64,000 bases of DNA from Planctomycetota bacterium (GTDB lineage Bacteria > Planctomycetota > Phycisphaerae > Phycisphaerales > UBA5793). Every line of letters begins with the position of its first letter. The first letter of the stretch is position 1. Shown here piece by piece: positions 43,781 to 52,872 of the stretch. The stretch lies in the NCBI GenBank assembly GCA_963205185.1, contig CAUJHZ010000053.1:1-64000 (forward strand), given 5' to 3'. The notes under the pieces are model-generated. The model was not told the DNA's origin, did no database searches, and saw only the letters and a list, made by a program, of their open reading frames with translations. The position numbers and the translations under genes were made by a program.

Positions 43781-43810
43781 ATTGTATTTCCCAATGCATC
43801 AGGTTGACAA
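43781..43810 (-). promoter_or_regulatory. mntR promoter (TTGTCA-18-TACAAT)
   Basis: On the minus strand TTGTCA (43805-43810) and TACAAT (43781-43786) are 18 bases apart, with a 24-base leader to ATG 43756. Its -35 box overlaps the -35 box of the opposite promoter. Confidence 0.7.
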
Positions 43811-43831
43811 CTGCAGGTGGGCCACTAATAT
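43804..43831 (+). promoter_or_regulatory. mntABCD promoter (TTGACA-16-TAATAT)
   Basis: Consensus -35 TTGACA at 43804-43809 and TAATAT at 43826-43831, spacer 16 bases (an alternative TATATT gives 19). The region is strikingly AT-rich for this genome. Confidence 0.75.
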
Positions 43832-43832
43832 A

Positions 43833-43848
43833 TTTTGATTAGTCAAAA
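43833..43848. promoter_or_regulatory. palindromic MntR operator candidate TTTTGATTAGTCAAAA
   Basis: Six-base inverted arms TTTTGA/TCAAAA around TTAG, directly after the -10 box, covering the likely transcription start of mntA. Position and symmetry suit a DtxR/MntR dimer site; that MntR binds it is inferred. Confidence 0.65.
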
Positions 43849-43877
43849 ATCCCTGGTTGAAAAACGGCGGAGATTCC

Positions 43878-44837
43878 ATGAAACTCAATGCATCGTCCGG
43901 GCGCGCGTCCTGGCTGCGCCGCTGCGGCGCCCGGCTCGGGCTGGCGGCCGCGGTGGCCGGCACGCTCCTGCTCGCGGTGGGGTGCGATCGCGAGGCGTCG
44001 AGCGGCTCGCCCCGGCCCGATGTGCCGCGCGTCGTTACGACGTTCACGATCCTGCAGGACATGGCCCAGAACGTCGCGGGCGACAAGGCGATCGTCGAGT
44101 CCATCACCAAGCCCGGCGCGGAGATTCATGAGTACCAGCCGACGCCTCTGGACATCGTCAAGGCGCAGTCGGCTGACCTGGTGCTGCGCAACGGCCTGGG
44201 CCTCGAACGGTGGTTCGAGAAATTCATGGGCAGCGTTCGCGATGTGCCCAGCGTCGATCTGAGCGAGGGCATCGAGCCGATCGGCATCGCGGAGGGACCA
44301 TACGACGGCAAGCCGAATCCGCACTCCTGGATGTCGCCGCGCAACGCGCTGGTGTACGTCGAGAACATCCGCAAGGCGCTGATCGAGATCGATCCGGCCA
44401 ATGAAGCCACGTACACGGCCAACGCCGCCGCGTACAGCGAGCGGATCCGCGCCATCGACGAGCCCCTGCGCGAACGGCTCTCGAGCATTCCGGCCGAGCA
44501 GCGCTGGCTGGTGACTTCGGAGGGCGCGTTTTCGTATCTGATCCGCGACTACGACATGCGCGAATTGTTTCTCTGGCCGGTCAATGCGGATGAAGAGGGC
44601 ACGCCGCAGCAGATTCAGAAAGTCGTAGATACGATGCGCAACTACCAGATCCCCGTGGCGTTCTCGGAGAGCACCATCAGCGACAAGCCGATGCGGCAGG
44701 TGTGTCGCGAAACCGGCGCGGCATACGGCGGGTTGCTCTACGTCGATTCGCTGACGGGAGAAGACGGCGTGGCGCCGACCTATCTCCAGATGCTCACCTA
44801 CAACGCCGAGACCATCGTCGCAGGCTTCGGTAACTGA
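43878..44837 (+). CDS. mntA: metal ABC transporter substrate-binding lipoprotein (Mn/Zn, TroA/PsaA family)
   Basis: 319 residues from ATG 43878, after GGAG. The lipobox LLLAVGC directs the protein to the membrane. The cluster A-I ligands appear in order: H in GAEIHEYQPTPLDI, H in NPHSWMSP, E in LVTSEGAFSYLI and D in YVDSLTGEDG. A Glu at the third position, not His, is the manganese-type pattern of PsaA/MntC (known for the family), unlike ZnuA. SESTISDKPMRQV matches the same subfamily. The gene heads a four-gene operon. Confidence 0.93.
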   Translation: MKLNASSGRASWLRRCGARLGLAAAVAGTLLLAVGCDREASSGSPRPDVPRVVTTFTILQDMAQNVAGDKAIVESITKPGAEIHEYQPTPLDIVKAQSADLVLRNGLGLERWFEKFMGSVRDVPSVDLSEGIEPIGIAEGPYDGKPNPHSWMSPRNALVYVENIRKALIEIDPANEATYTANAAAYSERIRAIDEPLRERLSSIPAEQRWLVTSEGAFSYLIRDYDMRELFLWPVNADEEGTPQQIQKVVDTMRNYQIPVAFSESTISDKPMRQVCRETGAAYGGLLYVDSLTGEDGVAPTYLQMLTYNAETIVAGFGN

Positions 44838-44849
44838 TCCGATCCAGAA

Positions 44850-45782
44850 GTGGGAACGAACAACGGCCATCACGACATCAAGATCGACCTGAGGGTCGAG
44901 GGCGTTACCGTTGCGTACAACAATGGGCACGTGGCGCTGCGCGACGCAACGTTCTCTCTTGCCCCCGGCACGATCTGCGGGCTGGTGGGCGTCAACGGCA
45001 GCGGCAAGTCCACGCTCTTCAAGGCGATCATGGGATTTGTGCGGCCGGTGCGCGGCAGCGTGAGCATCGGCGGATTGAGCGTGCGCGAAGCACATCGGCG
45101 CAATCTCGTTGCCTATGTGCCGCAGTCCGAGGAAGTGGACTGGGCCTTTCCGGTGAGCGTGTGGGACGTCGTGCTCATGGGCCGCTACGGCTACATGAAC
45201 ATGATGCGGATCGCGCGGCGGGCCGATCGCGAGATCGCCATGGCGAGCCTCGAGCGCGTCGGCATGGCGGAGTTCCGGAGCCGGCAGATCGGCGAACTCT
45301 CGGGCGGGCAGAAGAAGCGCGTCTTCCTCGCGCGGGCCCTGGCGCAGCAGGGGCGCATCGTCCTGCTCGACGAGCCGTTTACGGGCGTCGATGTCCGCAC
45401 TGAGGCGGCGATCGTGGATCTGCTGCGCGAGCTGCGGGCCCAGGGCCACATCGTCTTCGTCTCAACTCACGATCTGGGATCGGTTCCCGAATTCTGTGAT
45501 CAGGTCGTGATCATCAACCGCACGGTGCTGGCGGCGGGGCCGATGGAGACGACTTTTACCGAGCAGAACCTCGCGCGCGCCTTTGGTGGGGCGCTGCGCA
45601 ATCTCCGATTCGATCACACCGACGTGCCCGGCGTGCTGTCCAACGAACTGCGCGTGCTGACCGACGACGAAGCGGCGCTGGTCTTTGACGAAAGCGGCCG
45701 GCCGGCGCGCCAGATGATGTCGCCCGACGCTGATGCGACGGGCGCGGCTGAGCCGGCGGATGCGGCGGAGTCGCAGCCATGA
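44850..45782 (+). CDS. mntB: metal ABC transporter ATP-binding protein
   Basis: 310 residues from GTG 44850. Walker A is GVNGSGKST, the Q loop is [20 protein letters not shown] (a Mn/Zn ABC family feature), the signature is LSGGQKKR, Walker B is [12 protein letters not shown], and the H loop is VSTHD. After the ATPase ends near residue 250 there is a 55-residue extension rich in Asp and Ala ([14 protein letters not shown]...), longer than usual. It powers uptake through the two permeases. The stop overlaps the next start (ATGA). Confidence 0.95.
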   Translation: MGTNNGHHDIKIDLRVEGVTVAYNNGHVALRDATFSLAPGTICGLVGVNGSGKSTLFKAIMGFVRPVRGSVSIGGLSVREAHRRNLVAYVPQSEEVDWAFPVSVWDVVLMGRYGYMNMMRIARRADREIAMASLERVGMAEFRSRQIGELSGGQKKRVFLARALAQQGRIVLLDEPFTGVDVRTEAAIVDLLRELRAQGHIVFVSTHDLGSVPEFCDQVVIINRTVLAAGPMETTFTEQNLARAFGGALRNLRFDHTDVPGVLSNELRVLTDDEAALVFDESGRPARQMMSPDADATGAAEPADAAESQP

Positions 45783-46684
45783 TCGAGACGCTGCTCACGC
45801 CGCTGCACTACGAGTACATGGTCAAGGCGATCCTGGTGAGCGGATTCATCGGCGGGGTGTGCGCGCTGCTGTCGTGTTACGTCACGCTCAAGGGCTGGTC
45901 GCTCATGGGAGATGCGCTGTCGCACGCGATCGTGCCCGGCGTGGTGCTGGCATATTTCGCGGGCCTGCCGTTCGCGGCCGGAGCGTTTTTCAGCGGGCTG
46001 CTCGCCGCGGGGACGATGGGGTTCATCAAGTCGCGCACGCGCATCCGAGAGGATGCGGTCATCGGCATCGTGTTCACCACCTTTTTTGCGGCGGGACTGC
46101 TGCTCATCTCCCTGTATCCCAGCAACATCAGCCTCAAGACGATCGTGCTGGGCAACATCCTCGGCATCGCGAACCGGGACATCATCCAGTCACTGGTCAT
46201 CTCCGGAGTCACGCTTGTGGTGCTCGCGGTCAAATGGAAGGACCTGCTGCTGTTCGTGTTCGATCCGGCGCAGGCCCGGGCGGTGGGACTGAACACGAGC
46301 CTGCTGCACCTGATGCTCCTGACGCTGCTTGCGGCCACGGCGGTGGCGGCGCTGCAGGCGGTGGGCGCGTGCCTGGTCGTGGCGATGCTCGTGACGCCAG
46401 GCGCCACGGCTTACCTGCTCACCGACCGGTTCGGCCGCATGATGGGGCTGGCCGCCGCGATGGGCGTGACGACCTCGGTGTTGGGCGCCTACGCCAGTTA
46501 CTTTCTCGACGGTTCGACGGGCGGCTGCATCGTCGTCTTGCAGACGGCGCTGTTTCTCGCGGCGCTGTTTTTCGCGCCGGTGCACGGAGTGCTCGCGGGG
46601 CGGTGGAAGGCTCGCACATCGGGCCAATCGGGCACCTCGAGCCAGCCGGGAGATGAACTGTCGGCGGGGGCAGAAGCGCTATGA
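45779..46684 (+). CDS. mntC: metal ABC transporter permease
   Basis: 301 residues; ATG 45779 overlaps mntB. Eight to nine membrane helices in the TroC/ZnuB pattern: [40 protein letters not shown] (the family signature), [40 protein letters not shown] and [20 protein letters not shown]. It is one of a pair with mntD and should form a heterodimeric channel in the inner membrane. A 35-residue polar tail follows the last helix. Confidence 0.95.
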   Translation: MIETLLTPLHYEYMVKAILVSGFIGGVCALLSCYVTLKGWSLMGDALSHAIVPGVVLAYFAGLPFAAGAFFSGLLAAGTMGFIKSRTRIREDAVIGIVFTTFFAAGLLLISLYPSNISLKTIVLGNILGIANRDIIQSLVISGVTLVVLAVKWKDLLLFVFDPAQARAVGLNTSLLHLMLLTLLAATAVAALQAVGACLVVAMLVTPGATAYLLTDRFGRMMGLAAAMGVTTSVLGAYASYFLDGSTGGCIVVLQTALFLAALFFAPVHGVLAGRWKARTSGQSGTSSQPGDELSAGAEAL

Positions 46685-47550
46685 GCCTCAGCCACCTGCT
46701 CGAACCGTTTCAGTACGGCTTCATGGTGCAGGCCATGCTCGTGGCGGCGCTGATCGGCGCCGCGTGCGCGGTGCTGTCGTGTTACCTCGTGCTCAAAGGC
46801 TGGTCGCTCATGGGCGACGCGGTCTCGCACGCCGTGCTGCCGGGCGTCGTGCTGGCGTACATCGTCGGGCTGCCGCTGGGGCTGGGTGCCTTCGCAGCCG
46901 GCATGGTCTGCGCGGCTTCGACGGGTTGGATCAAGAACCACAGCCGCATCAAGGAAGACACCATCATGGGTGTGGTGTTCACCGGCCTGTTTGCGCTGGG
47001 GATCGTGCTGTTCACCAAGATCCACACCGACGTGCATCTCAACCACATTCTCTTCGGCAGCCTGTTGGGAATCGAGCGCAACGACCTCATCCAGGCAATC
47101 GTCTCGGCCGGTCTCACGTTTGCCATCGTCGTCGTCAAGCGGCGCGATCTCGTGCTCTACCTGTTCGACCCGAACCAGGCGCGGGCGGTCGGGCTGAACA
47201 CGACCTTCGTTCACTATCTGCTGCTCGCTCTGTTGAGCGGGACGGTGGTCGCCGCGCTGCAGGCGGTGGGGATCATCCTCACCGTCGCCATGCTCGTGAC
47301 GCCCGGCTGCATCGCGCATCTGCTCAGCGACCGATTCGATCGAATGCTGCTCATCGCGGGCGGCAGCGCCGTGGCCAGTTCGGTTGTGGGCACGTACGTC
47401 AGTTACTTCCTCAACGGAGAGACGGGCGCATGCATCGTGCTGGTGCAGGCGCTGATCTTTGTTGCCGCCATGGTGGGCTCGCCCAAGTACGGTTTGATCG
47501 CCCGGGCGCTGATCGCGCGGCACGTGGAGAACGGCGCCCAAGCCGGTTGA
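46681..47550 (+). CDS. mntD: metal ABC transporter permease
   Basis: 289 residues; ATG 46681 overlaps the previous stop. It is a paralogue of mntC along its whole length ([80 protein letters not shown]). Two different permeases, as in Bacillus mntABCD and TroABCD, support a Mn-type importer. It ends the operon; 43 bases then separate it from the convergent aquaporin gene. Confidence 0.95.
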   Translation: MSLSHLLEPFQYGFMVQAMLVAALIGAACAVLSCYLVLKGWSLMGDAVSHAVLPGVVLAYIVGLPLGLGAFAAGMVCAASTGWIKNHSRIKEDTIMGVVFTGLFALGIVLFTKIHTDVHLNHILFGSLLGIERNDLIQAIVSAGLTFAIVVVKRRDLVLYLFDPNQARAVGLNTTFVHYLLLALLSGTVVAALQAVGIILTVAMLVTPGCIAHLLSDRFDRMLLIAGGSAVASSVVGTYVSYFLNGETGACIVLVQALIFVAAMVGSPKYGLIARALIARHVENGAQAG

Positions 47551-47593
47551 CGGCATGTGTGCTGCGCTGCCGGGCGTGAGGTCTGGTCGGTGG

Positions 47594-48292
47594 CTACTTC
47601 TCGTCGCTCAATCCGATGCAGACTTGCCAGACGAGCGCTGCGAGGATGGCGCCGGCGATGGGGCCGAGCCAGTAGACCCAGTGGATGTCCCAGTAGCCGC
47701 CAATGAGCGCCGGGCCGAAACTCCGCGCGGGGTTCATCGAGGCGCCGGTCGCGGGGCCGAAGGCGAGGATGTCGGCCGCGATGGTCAGGCCGATGCCGAA
47801 GCCGCCGATCATGGCGCCCTTGCCCACGCCGCGGCTGTCCACGGCGGTGCCGATGATGACGAACATGAGAAAGAACGAAGCGACGATCTCGAGCACGAGG
47901 ATGGCGCCGGAACTCATGCCCAGGCCGCCCAGCGTGGCGCCGAGACGGGCCGCGTTGACCGCGTCGGCGTGCGTCGGAGTGAACACGGCCTTGAGGAGCA
48001 GCGCTGCAACCGTTGCGCCGAGCAGCTGGCTGAAGACGAACGCGGCCGCCCGCTTCGGATCCTGCTTGCCGATGACCGCCAGGGCGATCGAGACGGCGGG
48101 GTTGATCTGGCCGCCTGAAATGTGCATCGTGGCCGAGACCATGACGGCCAGGGTCAGGCCGTGCGCGATGGCGATGGGGAGCAGCCCGCCGCCGGAAATG
48201 ATCTGGTTGACGATGATCGCGCCCGCGCCGATAAAGGTGAGTGCGAACGTACCGACGAATTCTGCGATCGAGCCTCTGGCTGTCGGGTTCAT
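47594..48292 (-). CDS. aquaporin (MIP family)
   Basis: 232 residues from ATG 48292, with GGGAGG 6 bases upstream. The two half-helix motifs are GGQINPAVSIALAVIG and GASMNPARSFGPALIGG, and six helices surround them. The second NPAR carries the selectivity arginine, and the size fits AqpZ-like water channels; glycerol transport is not excluded. It is the last gene of a five-gene minus-strand array, 27 bases after the CHASE2 cyclase, so it is very probably in the same transcript. Confidence 0.93.
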   Translation of the reverse strand: MNPTARGSIAEFVGTFALTFIGAGAIIVNQIISGGGLLPIAIAHGLTLAVMVSATMHISGGQINPAVSIALAVIGKQDPKRAAAFVFSQLLGATVAALLLKAVFTPTHADAVNAARLGATLGGLGMSSGAILVLEIVASFFLMFVIIGTAVDSRGVGKGAMIGGFGIGLTIAADILAFGPATGASMNPARSFGPALIGGYWDIHWVYWLGPIAGAILAALVWQVCIGLSDEK

Positions 48293-48319
48293 GCGGACCT
48301 CCCGTTGCCAGATCGGCCA

Positions 48320-51157
48320 TCACTTGCTTTCGAGATGAATCACGCCGTCGAAGAGTTCTTCCGCATTGGACATGAACCGTGCAATTTCGCGGAGATAGAG
48401 CGCACTCAGACGCGACTGACCGTGCTCGGCGACGAGCTGCTCCCAGGCTGACTTCGCCACTTCGAGCCGGCGGTCGCGGTAGAGCCGCACAGCCCGGGCG
48501 GTCGCTTCGATGAGCGAGATGAGCTCCTCGTCGTCGGTGCCGGGCTCGACGGGCAGGACTTCGAAGAGTTCGACGGGCTTGGACTGGCCGACGACGGTGA
48601 CGAGCCCGATGGGCCGGCGGAGGATGTCCGGGCCGATCATCTCGTTGGTGCGGCCATTGATGAGAATCGACGTGCCGAACTGCTTGTTGGCCGACTCGAG
48701 CCGGGCGGCAAGGTTGACGGAATCGCCGATGACGGTGAAGTCGCTGAATTCGGGCGGCGCGCCGCAGTCGCCGACCGTGACGGAGCCGGACGAGAGGCCG
48801 AAGCGCATCGTCAGGCGGGGTTCGCCGCTGCGCATGGCTTCGAGATTCAACTCTTCGACGCGCTGCACGCAGGCAATGGCGGCGCGGACGGCGCGGTCGG
48901 CGTGCGAGGTGTCCTCTTCGAACGCGCCCCAGAAAGCCATGAGGCCGTCGCCGAGGAACTTGTTCACGTACGCCTCGTGGTCGGTGAGCAGTGCGTTCAT
49001 GCCGCCCATGTACTTGTTGAGGATCGCGACGGTGGCGCGCGAATCCATGGTTTCCGAGACGCTGGTGAAGCCGGCGAGGTCGCCAAAGAGACAGGTCACT
49101 TCGCGCTGCGACCCGCTCATGTCGATGACATCGGGATGTTCGAGCAGGTATTCGAAGAGGCGGCGGTGAATGCGATTGCCGAACTGGCGCGTCAGCCGCG
49201 ATCGCTCGCGCCGCTCGTGCAGGCCGCGCGAGAACGTCGAGCCGAACAGTCCGACGACAATGCCGGTCATCGGCGTGGCCAGCGGCACGAAATGATGCCA
49301 CGCGTCGAAGAAGAGAAATGCGTTGACCATGAGATATCCCAGCGCGATCACCACCGCCAGCAGCAGTCCCAGCAGCGGCCGGATCGAACGCATGCCCGCC
49401 ACGAACGCGGCGAACGAGCCGAGGGCGAACGTGAGCAGGGCGCCGACCCACGGCGGCGATTCAGCGAACGCCTCACCCGTCAGGACCATGTTGGCCATCA
49501 TGGCGTTGACGACCACGCCCGGGGTGAGCGGGCCGGCCGCGGTGGGGTAGACGTCGCTGAGCGAGCCGGTGGTGACCCAGCCGACAAAGACGATCTTGCC
49601 GCGGAGCATCTGCGTGAGTCGATCGCGGGCCGCGAACAACTCGCGCTGCTCGCGATCGATGTTGTCGTGCATCTGAAACCAGCGCCAGAGCGCGATTTCT
49701 TCGGAAGTGGCGTTGCCGCCGGGCGGCTGCGGCTGGCCGTCGGGCGTCTGGCCGAGCACGAACATCACTTGGTCGAGCAACTCGGCGTCGATGGCTGCGC
49801 GCCTGCTCGAGTCCGTCCAGTCTTCGGGAGCGAAGCGGTCGGCGCCGAGAAAGGCCTCAACCAGTTCGCGCGCGATCGATTCGTATTCCTCGCGCTTGGC
49901 CGTGATCGCGGCGAGTTTCTCGTCGAGGTCAATGAGCACGCCGATGGCGACGTGGCCGAACGTCGGAGGATCGTTGTCGGACTGGCGCAGCAGACCCAGC
50001 GCCGCGTTCTGCGATGCGTGCACCATGTGGCCCGAAAGCAGGTTGAGCGGTGGCGAGCCGTCTTCGGTGCGCGGCCAGGCGATGAGCGCGCGGCCATTGT
50101 TCAGCGGCAGCGTCGCCTGCCCGATGCGCACGGAGGTCTCATCGACGCGAATGTCGTTGGCGGCAATCCGCTGGTGCGCCATGGCCGCCGCCACGCCGAG
50201 TTGAGGATACAGCCGGCCGCCGAAGCCGATCACAGGAGGCACGCGGCGCACGGCTCCGTCGCGATCTGTTTCGGTCGTCACAAAGCCCGGATGACTCGCC
50301 GCGGTAGCGATCTCCATGACGGGTACTTCGATCGCGTCGGCAAGGCGCACGACCCCCGAGATTCCCAGTTCGGGCATCTGCGGCGCAAGCGTGCGCGTGA
50401 CGTTGATGCGATCCACGACCTTGCGGATGAGCCGTTCCAGACCGCGGTCGCGCACCCCGGGAGCGTTGCGCGGAGCCATGTGATCGAGAACCGCCTCGAC
50501 CGTCAGAGGTCCGCTGCCGGTGAGTTCGAGTGCTGCCTCTTCCACGGCGAGTTCGCGGAAGGACTGGAAACGGTCGTTCACGCGTTGCGAGCGCATCTCA
50601 TCGAGATGCGCCTGCTCCATGAGCGAAGGAGGGTCAATGTAGATGTTCTGCTTGAGGCCGTCGATGACGCCGCGCAAGGCCGCTGCGCCCTCGGCCCCGC
50701 GCCAGAGAGGCCCGATCTGTTCGCCGACCGATGGGAACTTGATCGCCACGATCGTCTGCGCCCGGGCCTCGCGGATGGCCTTGACCAGGGCGCGATCCTG
50801 TTCGGGCTCGTCGAGCGTGCGCTCGTCAAACAGAATATCAAGGGCGATGACGCTCGGGCCATAGGAGTCGATCGTCGAGATCGCTTTGCCGATGAGCGAG
50901 CGCTTCCAGGGCCAGCGGCCGAAGGACTCAAGTGAACTGTCATCAATATCGACGTGCACGATGCGGTCGCTGGCGCGCGGCGGATTGAGGCGGCCGAAGC
51001 GGAAGAGAAAATCGCTGGCCAGACCCTCGGCGCGGTCGCTCCACATCGGAATGGTGAGCATGTATGCGGCGACGGCGGCCAACAGCGATCCGACCAGCCA
51101 CGGCATGAGCGAGCCGCGTCCGGAACCGGAACCGAACAGTCGAGCCATGAACGCCAA
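48320..51157 (-). CDS. CHASE2-domain class III adenylate/guanylate cyclase
   Basis: 945 residues from TTG 51157 with GGAGG five bases upstream; ATG 51148 is an alternative. A membrane helix near 15-32 precedes a long periplasmic CHASE2 domain (DRIVHVDIDDSSLESFGRWP, GPSVIALDILFDER, PRTEDGSPPLNLLS), and three helices lie near 560-640. The cyclase domain is complete: D693 in CLFGDLAGF and D737 in FLGDGLMAF bind metals, K733 reads the base as in adenylate cyclases, and N815 and R819 in VNLAARLE stabilise the transition state. It should make cAMP in response to an extracytoplasmic signal. A short helical tail follows. Confidence 0.93.
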   Translation of the reverse strand: MAFMARLFGSGSGRGSLMPWLVGSLLAAVAAYMLTIPMWSDRAEGLASDFLFRFGRLNPPRASDRIVHVDIDDSSLESFGRWPWKRSLIGKAISTIDSYGPSVIALDILFDERTLDEPEQDRALVKAIREARAQTIVAIKFPSVGEQIGPLWRGAEGAAALRGVIDGLKQNIYIDPPSLMEQAHLDEMRSQRVNDRFQSFRELAVEEAALELTGSGPLTVEAVLDHMAPRNAPGVRDRGLERLIRKVVDRINVTRTLAPQMPELGISGVVRLADAIEVPVMEIATAASHPGFVTTETDRDGAVRRVPPVIGFGGRLYPQLGVAAAMAHQRIAANDIRVDETSVRIGQATLPLNNGRALIAWPRTEDGSPPLNLLSGHMVHASQNAALGLLRQSDNDPPTFGHVAIGVLIDLDEKLAAITAKREEYESIARELVEAFLGADRFAPEDWTDSSRRAAIDAELLDQVMFVLGQTPDGQPQPPGGNATSEEIALWRWFQMHDNIDREQRELFAARDRLTQMLRGKIVFVGWVTTGSLSDVYPTAAGPLTPGVVVNAMMANMVLTGEAFAESPPWVGALLTFALGSFAAFVAGMRSIRPLLGLLLAVVIALGYLMVNAFLFFDAWHHFVPLATPMTGIVVGLFGSTFSRGLHERRERSRLTRQFGNRIHRRLFEYLLEHPDVIDMSGSQREVTCLFGDLAGFTSVSETMDSRATVAILNKYMGGMNALLTDHEAYVNKFLGDGLMAFWGAFEEDTSHADRAVRAAIACVQRVEELNLEAMRSGEPRLTMRFGLSSGSVTVGDCGAPPEFSDFTVIGDSVNLAARLESANKQFGTSILINGRTNEMIGPDILRRPIGLVTVVGQSKPVELFEVLPVEPGTDDEELISLIEATARAVRLYRDRRLEVAKSAWEQLVAEHGQSRLSALYLREIARFMSNAEELFDGVIHLESK

Positions 51158-51184
51158 GCGGTCCTCCGACAGCGGCAGGGCCGG

Positions 51185-52249
51185 TCAGTTGCCTTCGAGA
51201 CAGCCGCAGCCGGAGCCGCCGCCGCGGCCGTGCTCGATGAACTCCTCGATGGTTCCCTCGAACCCCTCGCGGCCGAATGATTCATCGAGACCGAGATCGC
51301 GGATGAGGTGCTGCCCGTGCGAGACGACCATGGTGAGGAAGGGCACTTCCTCGGGCGAGACGGCGCCGGCGAGCGGCAGGAAATACGTGTGCGCGAACGC
51401 GTTGAGCGAGGGCAATTTGTGTTCGCCGCTCGAGGCGTCGTCGGCGGTCAGCGCCACCTTGATCGAGTTGATGTACTCGATCTCGATGGCGCGGATGCGG
51501 TTGGTCGGTACCCCAAAGGCGCGGAAGCCGTCGATGCCGTCCCAAACGATGCGCCAGCCGGTCCCCTTGACAGCCAGCGTCGCGCTCGGCGTCTTGATCT
51601 CGAAGTCGTTGGAGAGGCCGACGTGATCGACCTTGACATCCGCCAGGCCGTATTGCATGGTGACGCGCGTACGAAGCGTGTCGCCGGCCTGGATCATCTC
51701 GGGCAGCGTGATGCGCGAGATGCGGTCGATGAGCATCGACGCGTTCATGCCGATGCGCAGGGTGATGATCGAATCGGGGCCGGTGCGGACTTCGCAGCCG
51801 GTGGCGAGCACGTCGTTGATCGCCGCGTCTTTCCACGGTGACTGTACGTCGGGCCGCCACTGGGCACGACTGCCTTCCACCTTCATGACGACCGCCTGGA
51901 GAATCTTCACTTCACCCTCGGGCAGCGGCTCGATCCTGGCCAACTGGTCGCCGAGGTCGATGCGCGGCAGGGTGATCACCGTGCCGACGACGAGGTTCTT
52001 CGCGTCGACGTCCGGGTTGGCGTCGGCGATGGCGGAGGCGAACTCGCTGTTGCCGTACCACTTGTCCGCGATCGATTCGAAAGTGTCGCCTTCGCGAATG
52101 GTGTAGGTAATCGGCTGGTCGTCGAGCACTTCGGGCTCCTCGACGGGCGCCGGAGCCGGCGTCGGCTGTTCCTGGGCCCGCGCGCGAGCGCCGGCAAGAG
52201 CGAACACCAGCAGGCACAGCAGAGCGAGTCGAAGTTGAGTGCGCATCAT
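51185..52249 (-). CDS. secreted LysM + FecR-domain protein
   Basis: 354 residues from the ATG at 52249 (one codon before a second ATG). The signal peptide (LRLALLCLLVFALAGARARA) is followed by a LysM domain (ITYTIREGDTFESIADKWYG, ... NLVVGTVITLP), which binds peptidoglycan or chitin-like glycans. Residues about 110-270 form a FecR-type domain (AVVMKVEGSRAQWRP, TGCEVRTGPDSIITLRIG, EIKTPSATLAVKGTGWRIVW). The tail ends in a Gly/Cys stretch (GGGSGCGCLEGN). It is periplasmic and lies 27 bases upstream of the CHASE2 cyclase, so it may relay wall state to it (inference). Confidence 0.9.
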   Translation of the reverse strand: MMRTQLRLALLCLLVFALAGARARAQEQPTPAPAPVEEPEVLDDQPITYTIREGDTFESIADKWYGNSEFASAIADANPDVDAKNLVVGTVITLPRIDLGDQLARIEPLPEGEVKILQAVVMKVEGSRAQWRPDVQSPWKDAAINDVLATGCEVRTGPDSIITLRIGMNASMLIDRISRITLPEMIQAGDTLRTRVTMQYGLADVKVDHVGLSNDFEIKTPSATLAVKGTGWRIVWDGIDGFRAFGVPTNRIRAIEIEYINSIKVALTADDASSGEHKLPSLNAFAHTYFLPLAGAVSPEEVPFLTMVVSHGQHLIRDLGLDESFGREGFEGTIEEFIEHGRGGGSGCGCLEGN

Positions 52250-52275
52250 CGTGATCCGTTTCGGCGAATCGCCAG

Positions 52276-52872
52276 TCAGAAGTCCTGCCGCGGCACGGAA
52301 ACCAGACCCGTCCGCCGGTCCTGCACGCGCCCGATCGTCGCCATCAGTTCGATCCCCGAGAGCGCCTGGTTCTCAGATTTCCGGTCCATCAGGCCCTCCC
52401 ACTCAAGTTCGCGCAGAGCGTACCGGGGTATCGGACCGAACAGCCGCATGTTCACGCCGCCCTTGATGTCGGCCTCGACGCAGATCGCCCGCGCGATCCA
52501 GCCCGCCTGGGCCGTTTCGTTTGCCATCGGCTGTTCATCTTCAGTGAACCAGCCGCGCTGACGCGCCATCTGCAGTTCGGCTTCGAATCCTGCAGCCGAA
52601 ACGGCGCCGGCCGCGTCACCCTCGTTATCCTCGGATTCCGCCGCGGCTTCGGGCAGGAGATCGAACGTCAGCAGCAGGGCGTGCAGGGCGTCGCGATTGC
52701 TTATGGCGTTCTGCGTCGCCAGGCCATCCCAAAAGTCGAGTTCGGCGGTCGCATCCGTGCCGCCATGCGTATCCGCGACCGAGGCGTCAAGCAAGGTGCG
52801 AGCGCAGCCGCCAAGCAGCAGCGCGGACGCCAAGGCGCCGGCAGACAAGGCGTGGAGCATCTCAGAACGCAT
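52276..52872 (-). CDS. uncharacterised lipoprotein in sensor operon
   Basis: 198 residues from ATG 52872; ATG 52860, just after the barrel gene stop, is also possible. The lipobox ASALLLGGCARTL is clear. The rest is acidic, with ATQNAISNRDALHALLLTFD, LQMARQRGWFTEDEQPMANE and IKGGVNMRLFGPIPRYALRE. No family is recognised. It overlaps the outer-membrane barrel gene by 11 bases and precedes the LysM-FecR gene by 26, so all are coupled. It may bridge barrel and periplasmic sensor (inference). Confidence 0.72.
   Translation of the reverse strand: MRSEMLHALSAGALASALLLGGCARTLLDASVADTHGGTDATAELDFWDGLATQNAISNRDALHALLLTFDLLPEAAAESEDNEGDAAGAVSAAGFEAELQMARQRGWFTEDEQPMANETAQAGWIARAICVEADIKGGVNMRLFGPIPRYALRELEWEGLMDRKSENQALSGIELMATIGRVQDRRTGLVSVPRQDF

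Noticed and set aside
43849-43877. manganese riboswitch (yybP-ykoY type) in the mntA leader
   Set aside because: The leader is only about 30-40 bases, far too short for that fold.
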